NCBI GenBank assembly: GCA_913045265.1
Contig: CAJWQX010000036.1
Coordinates: 1 to 34,846 of the forward strand
Length of the DNA stretch: 34,846 nt
Direction: 5' to 3'
DNA from: UBA11889 sp002313255
GTDB taxonomy: Bacteria; Pseudomonadota; Gammaproteobacteria; Pseudomonadales; Azotimanducaceae
The position numbers and the translations under genes were made by a program. Positions 33,660 to 34,846 of the stretch are shown here, one piece after another (positions within the stretch are counted from its first letter, which is position 1; each line of letters starts with the position of its first letter). The notes under the pieces are model-generated. The model searched no databases. It saw only the letters and a list, made by a program, of their open reading frames with translations, and was not told where the DNA came from.

Positions 33660-34846
33660 GCACTCTTCTCGGACGGCAGGCCCTCCCCACGCAGAGCTTC
33701 CATGAATTTTTCGACGAATCTAAATCTAGCCGCCTCGGTTTCTAAATCGCGATTTATCTTCAACCGATTGCCATCAATTAACTCATAAGTTTCTGGCGAT
33801 TCCCGCACGAGTTTTATGAGCGCACGAGGATCGACGGTAGTGTTGTTTGCGAATTCAACACGACCTTTGGCAGGTCCTAAATCAATTCGTTTGATGCCGA
33901 GAGCTAAAGCAGAAAGTTTTATTTGCGTTGAGAGAAACAGGTTCGCGAGCGCAACCGGTATATTGCCGAAACGATCCACCATCTCTATCTTTAATTCATC
34001 TAGCTCTCTATCGGTAACTGCACCCGCAATGCGCTTATAAAGAATCAAGCGCATATCAACATCTCGAACATACTCTTCCGGTATGAGAGCAAGTGAATGT
34101 AAATTCACCTCGTGGACGTCCGGGAGAGGCACATCCAAATGGGGGATTTTCCCCGCTCGAATAGCCGCCACAGCCCGCTCCAACATCTCCATGTACATTG
34201 TGTATCCGACGGTCTCAATCTGGCCTGATTGGTCGTCACCTAATAACTCGCCCGCACCTCGAATTTCCAAGTCGTACGTTGACAACGTGAAGCCAATCCC
34301 GAGCTCTCCAGAAGCTTCGATCGCGTCGAGCCTTCTTCTTGCATCACGTGACACGGCCTTCGGATGCGGTGTTAAGAGGTATGCGTATGCTTGCCTAGTG
34401 GACCGACCCACGCGTCCCCGGAGCTGATGCAACTGCGCCAGGCCAAATTTGTCTGCGCGCTCAATCACGATCGTGTTCGCATTAGGAACGTCAATGCCGT
34501 TCTCAATGATCGTACTGCAGACGAGAAGGTTACATCTGCGGTGGTAAAAGTCCGCCATCGCCTTTTCAAGGCGACGCTTCGGCATTTGTCCATGAGCCAC
34601 TGCAATACGTGCCTCGGGGTATTGCTCCGACAGTTCTTCGGCTGCTTGTTCGATTGTTCTAACGTCGTTGTGTAAATAAAAAACCTGTCCGCCACGTGAG
34701 AGTTCGCGTTCTATGGCCTCGCGTATGAGCAGCCGACTCTTCCTTATCACAAACGTCTTGATAGCTAGTCGTTTGGCCGGCGGCGTTGCGATGATGGATA
34801 GGTCACGCATACCACTAATGGCCATATTAAGGGTACGTGGGATCGG
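33656..34846 (-). CDS. mfd: transcription-repair coupling factor Mfd, C-terminal part (5' end outside window)
   Basis: ATP-dependent translocase that removes stalled RNA polymerase and recruits UvrA. About 397 C-terminal residues are in the window and the frame is open to the right edge, starting PIPRTLNMAISGMRDLS, so the upstream part with the UvrB homology, RNA-polymerase-binding and first helicase motifs is missing. Visible parts are helicase domain 2 (CSTIIENGIDVPNANTIVIERADKFGLAQLHQLRGRVGRS, motif VI RGRVGRS), GAGELLGDDQSGQIETVGYTMYMEML, and the TRCF C-terminal domain. It is followed with a 4-bp overlap by the csiV-like gene. Confidence 0.97.
   Translation of the reverse strand, partial: PIPRTLNMAISGMRDLSIIATPPAKRLAIKTFVIRKSRLLIREAIERELSRGGQVFYLHNDVRTIEQAAEELSEQYPEARIAVAHGQMPKRRLEKAMADFYHRRCNLLVCSTIIENGIDVPNANTIVIERADKFGLAQLHQLRGRVGRSTRQAYAYLLTPHPKAVSRDARRRLDAIEASGELGIGFTLSTYDLEIRGAGELLGDDQSGQIETVGYTMYMEMLERAVAAIRAGKIPHLDVPLPDVHEVNLHSLALIPEEYVRDVDMRLILYKRIAGAVTDRELDELKIEMVDRFGNIPVALANLFLSTQIKLSALALGIKRIDLGPAKGRVEFANNTTVDPRALIKLVRESPETYELIDGNRLKINRDLETEAARFRFVEKFMEALRGEGLPSEKSA

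Overview
The window reads as a stretch of gammaproteobacterial chromosome, about half G+C and densely coding on both strands. The evidence is the run topA / lexA / hpt / MTI phosphorylase / CsiV-like protein / mfd at 26.7-34.8 kb, which from memory resembles the topA-lexA-MTIP-mfd neighbourhood of Pseudomonas. CTGT-N8-ACAG SOS boxes and a CysE, LexA, PepN, TatD and TopA very close to the E. coli forms point the same way. A TonB-dependent receptor, two S9 peptidases and a GMC oxidoreductase suggest a free-living heterotroph, perhaps marine (inference). I see no tRNA, rRNA, CRISPR array, insertion sequence or phage gene.

Layout. 1-7.7 kb is an accessory, catabolic-looking part: the end of a GMC oxidoreductase, a secreted S9 peptidase, a TonB-dependent receptor with a clear terminator, and an acyl-CoA-dehydrogenase-fold flavoprotein. 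7.7-11.6 kb holds a tightly packed leftward set (exported MA-type metallopeptidase with TPRs, epoxide-hydrolase-like enzyme, histidine phosphatase), facing a secreted protein of unknown function and a tiny acidic exported protein. 11.7-16.2 kb holds an ELM1-family protein, cysE, nadK, and an xdhC/mocA-like pair.

16.4-26.0 kb has pepN, then the leftward operon GNAT - S9 peptidase - ddl, and the leftward operon uspA - slt - tatD. 26.1-29.5 kb has a membrane-anchored conserved protein and topA behind a strong sigma70-type promoter. lexA faces topA and is read from a promoter carrying two perfect LexA boxes. Divergent from lexA runs mscS - hpt - MTI phosphorylase (purine and methylthio-nucleoside salvage), whose end overlaps the tail of a leftward csiV-like gene. 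That gene overlaps the end of mfd by 4 bp, and mfd runs off the right edge.

Functional themes are peptide and protein breakdown (two S9 peptidases, PepN, MA peptidase), murein metabolism (Ddl, Slt, CsiV-like), DNA topology and damage response (TopA, LexA, Mfd) and purine salvage. No single new defence or mobile system is evident. The most unusual items are the head-to-head envelope locus at 9.4-11.6 kb, the 141-bp codon-registered antisense overlap of MTIP and csiV, the perfect dyad between the SOS boxes and mscS, and the GNAT-S9-ddl operon.
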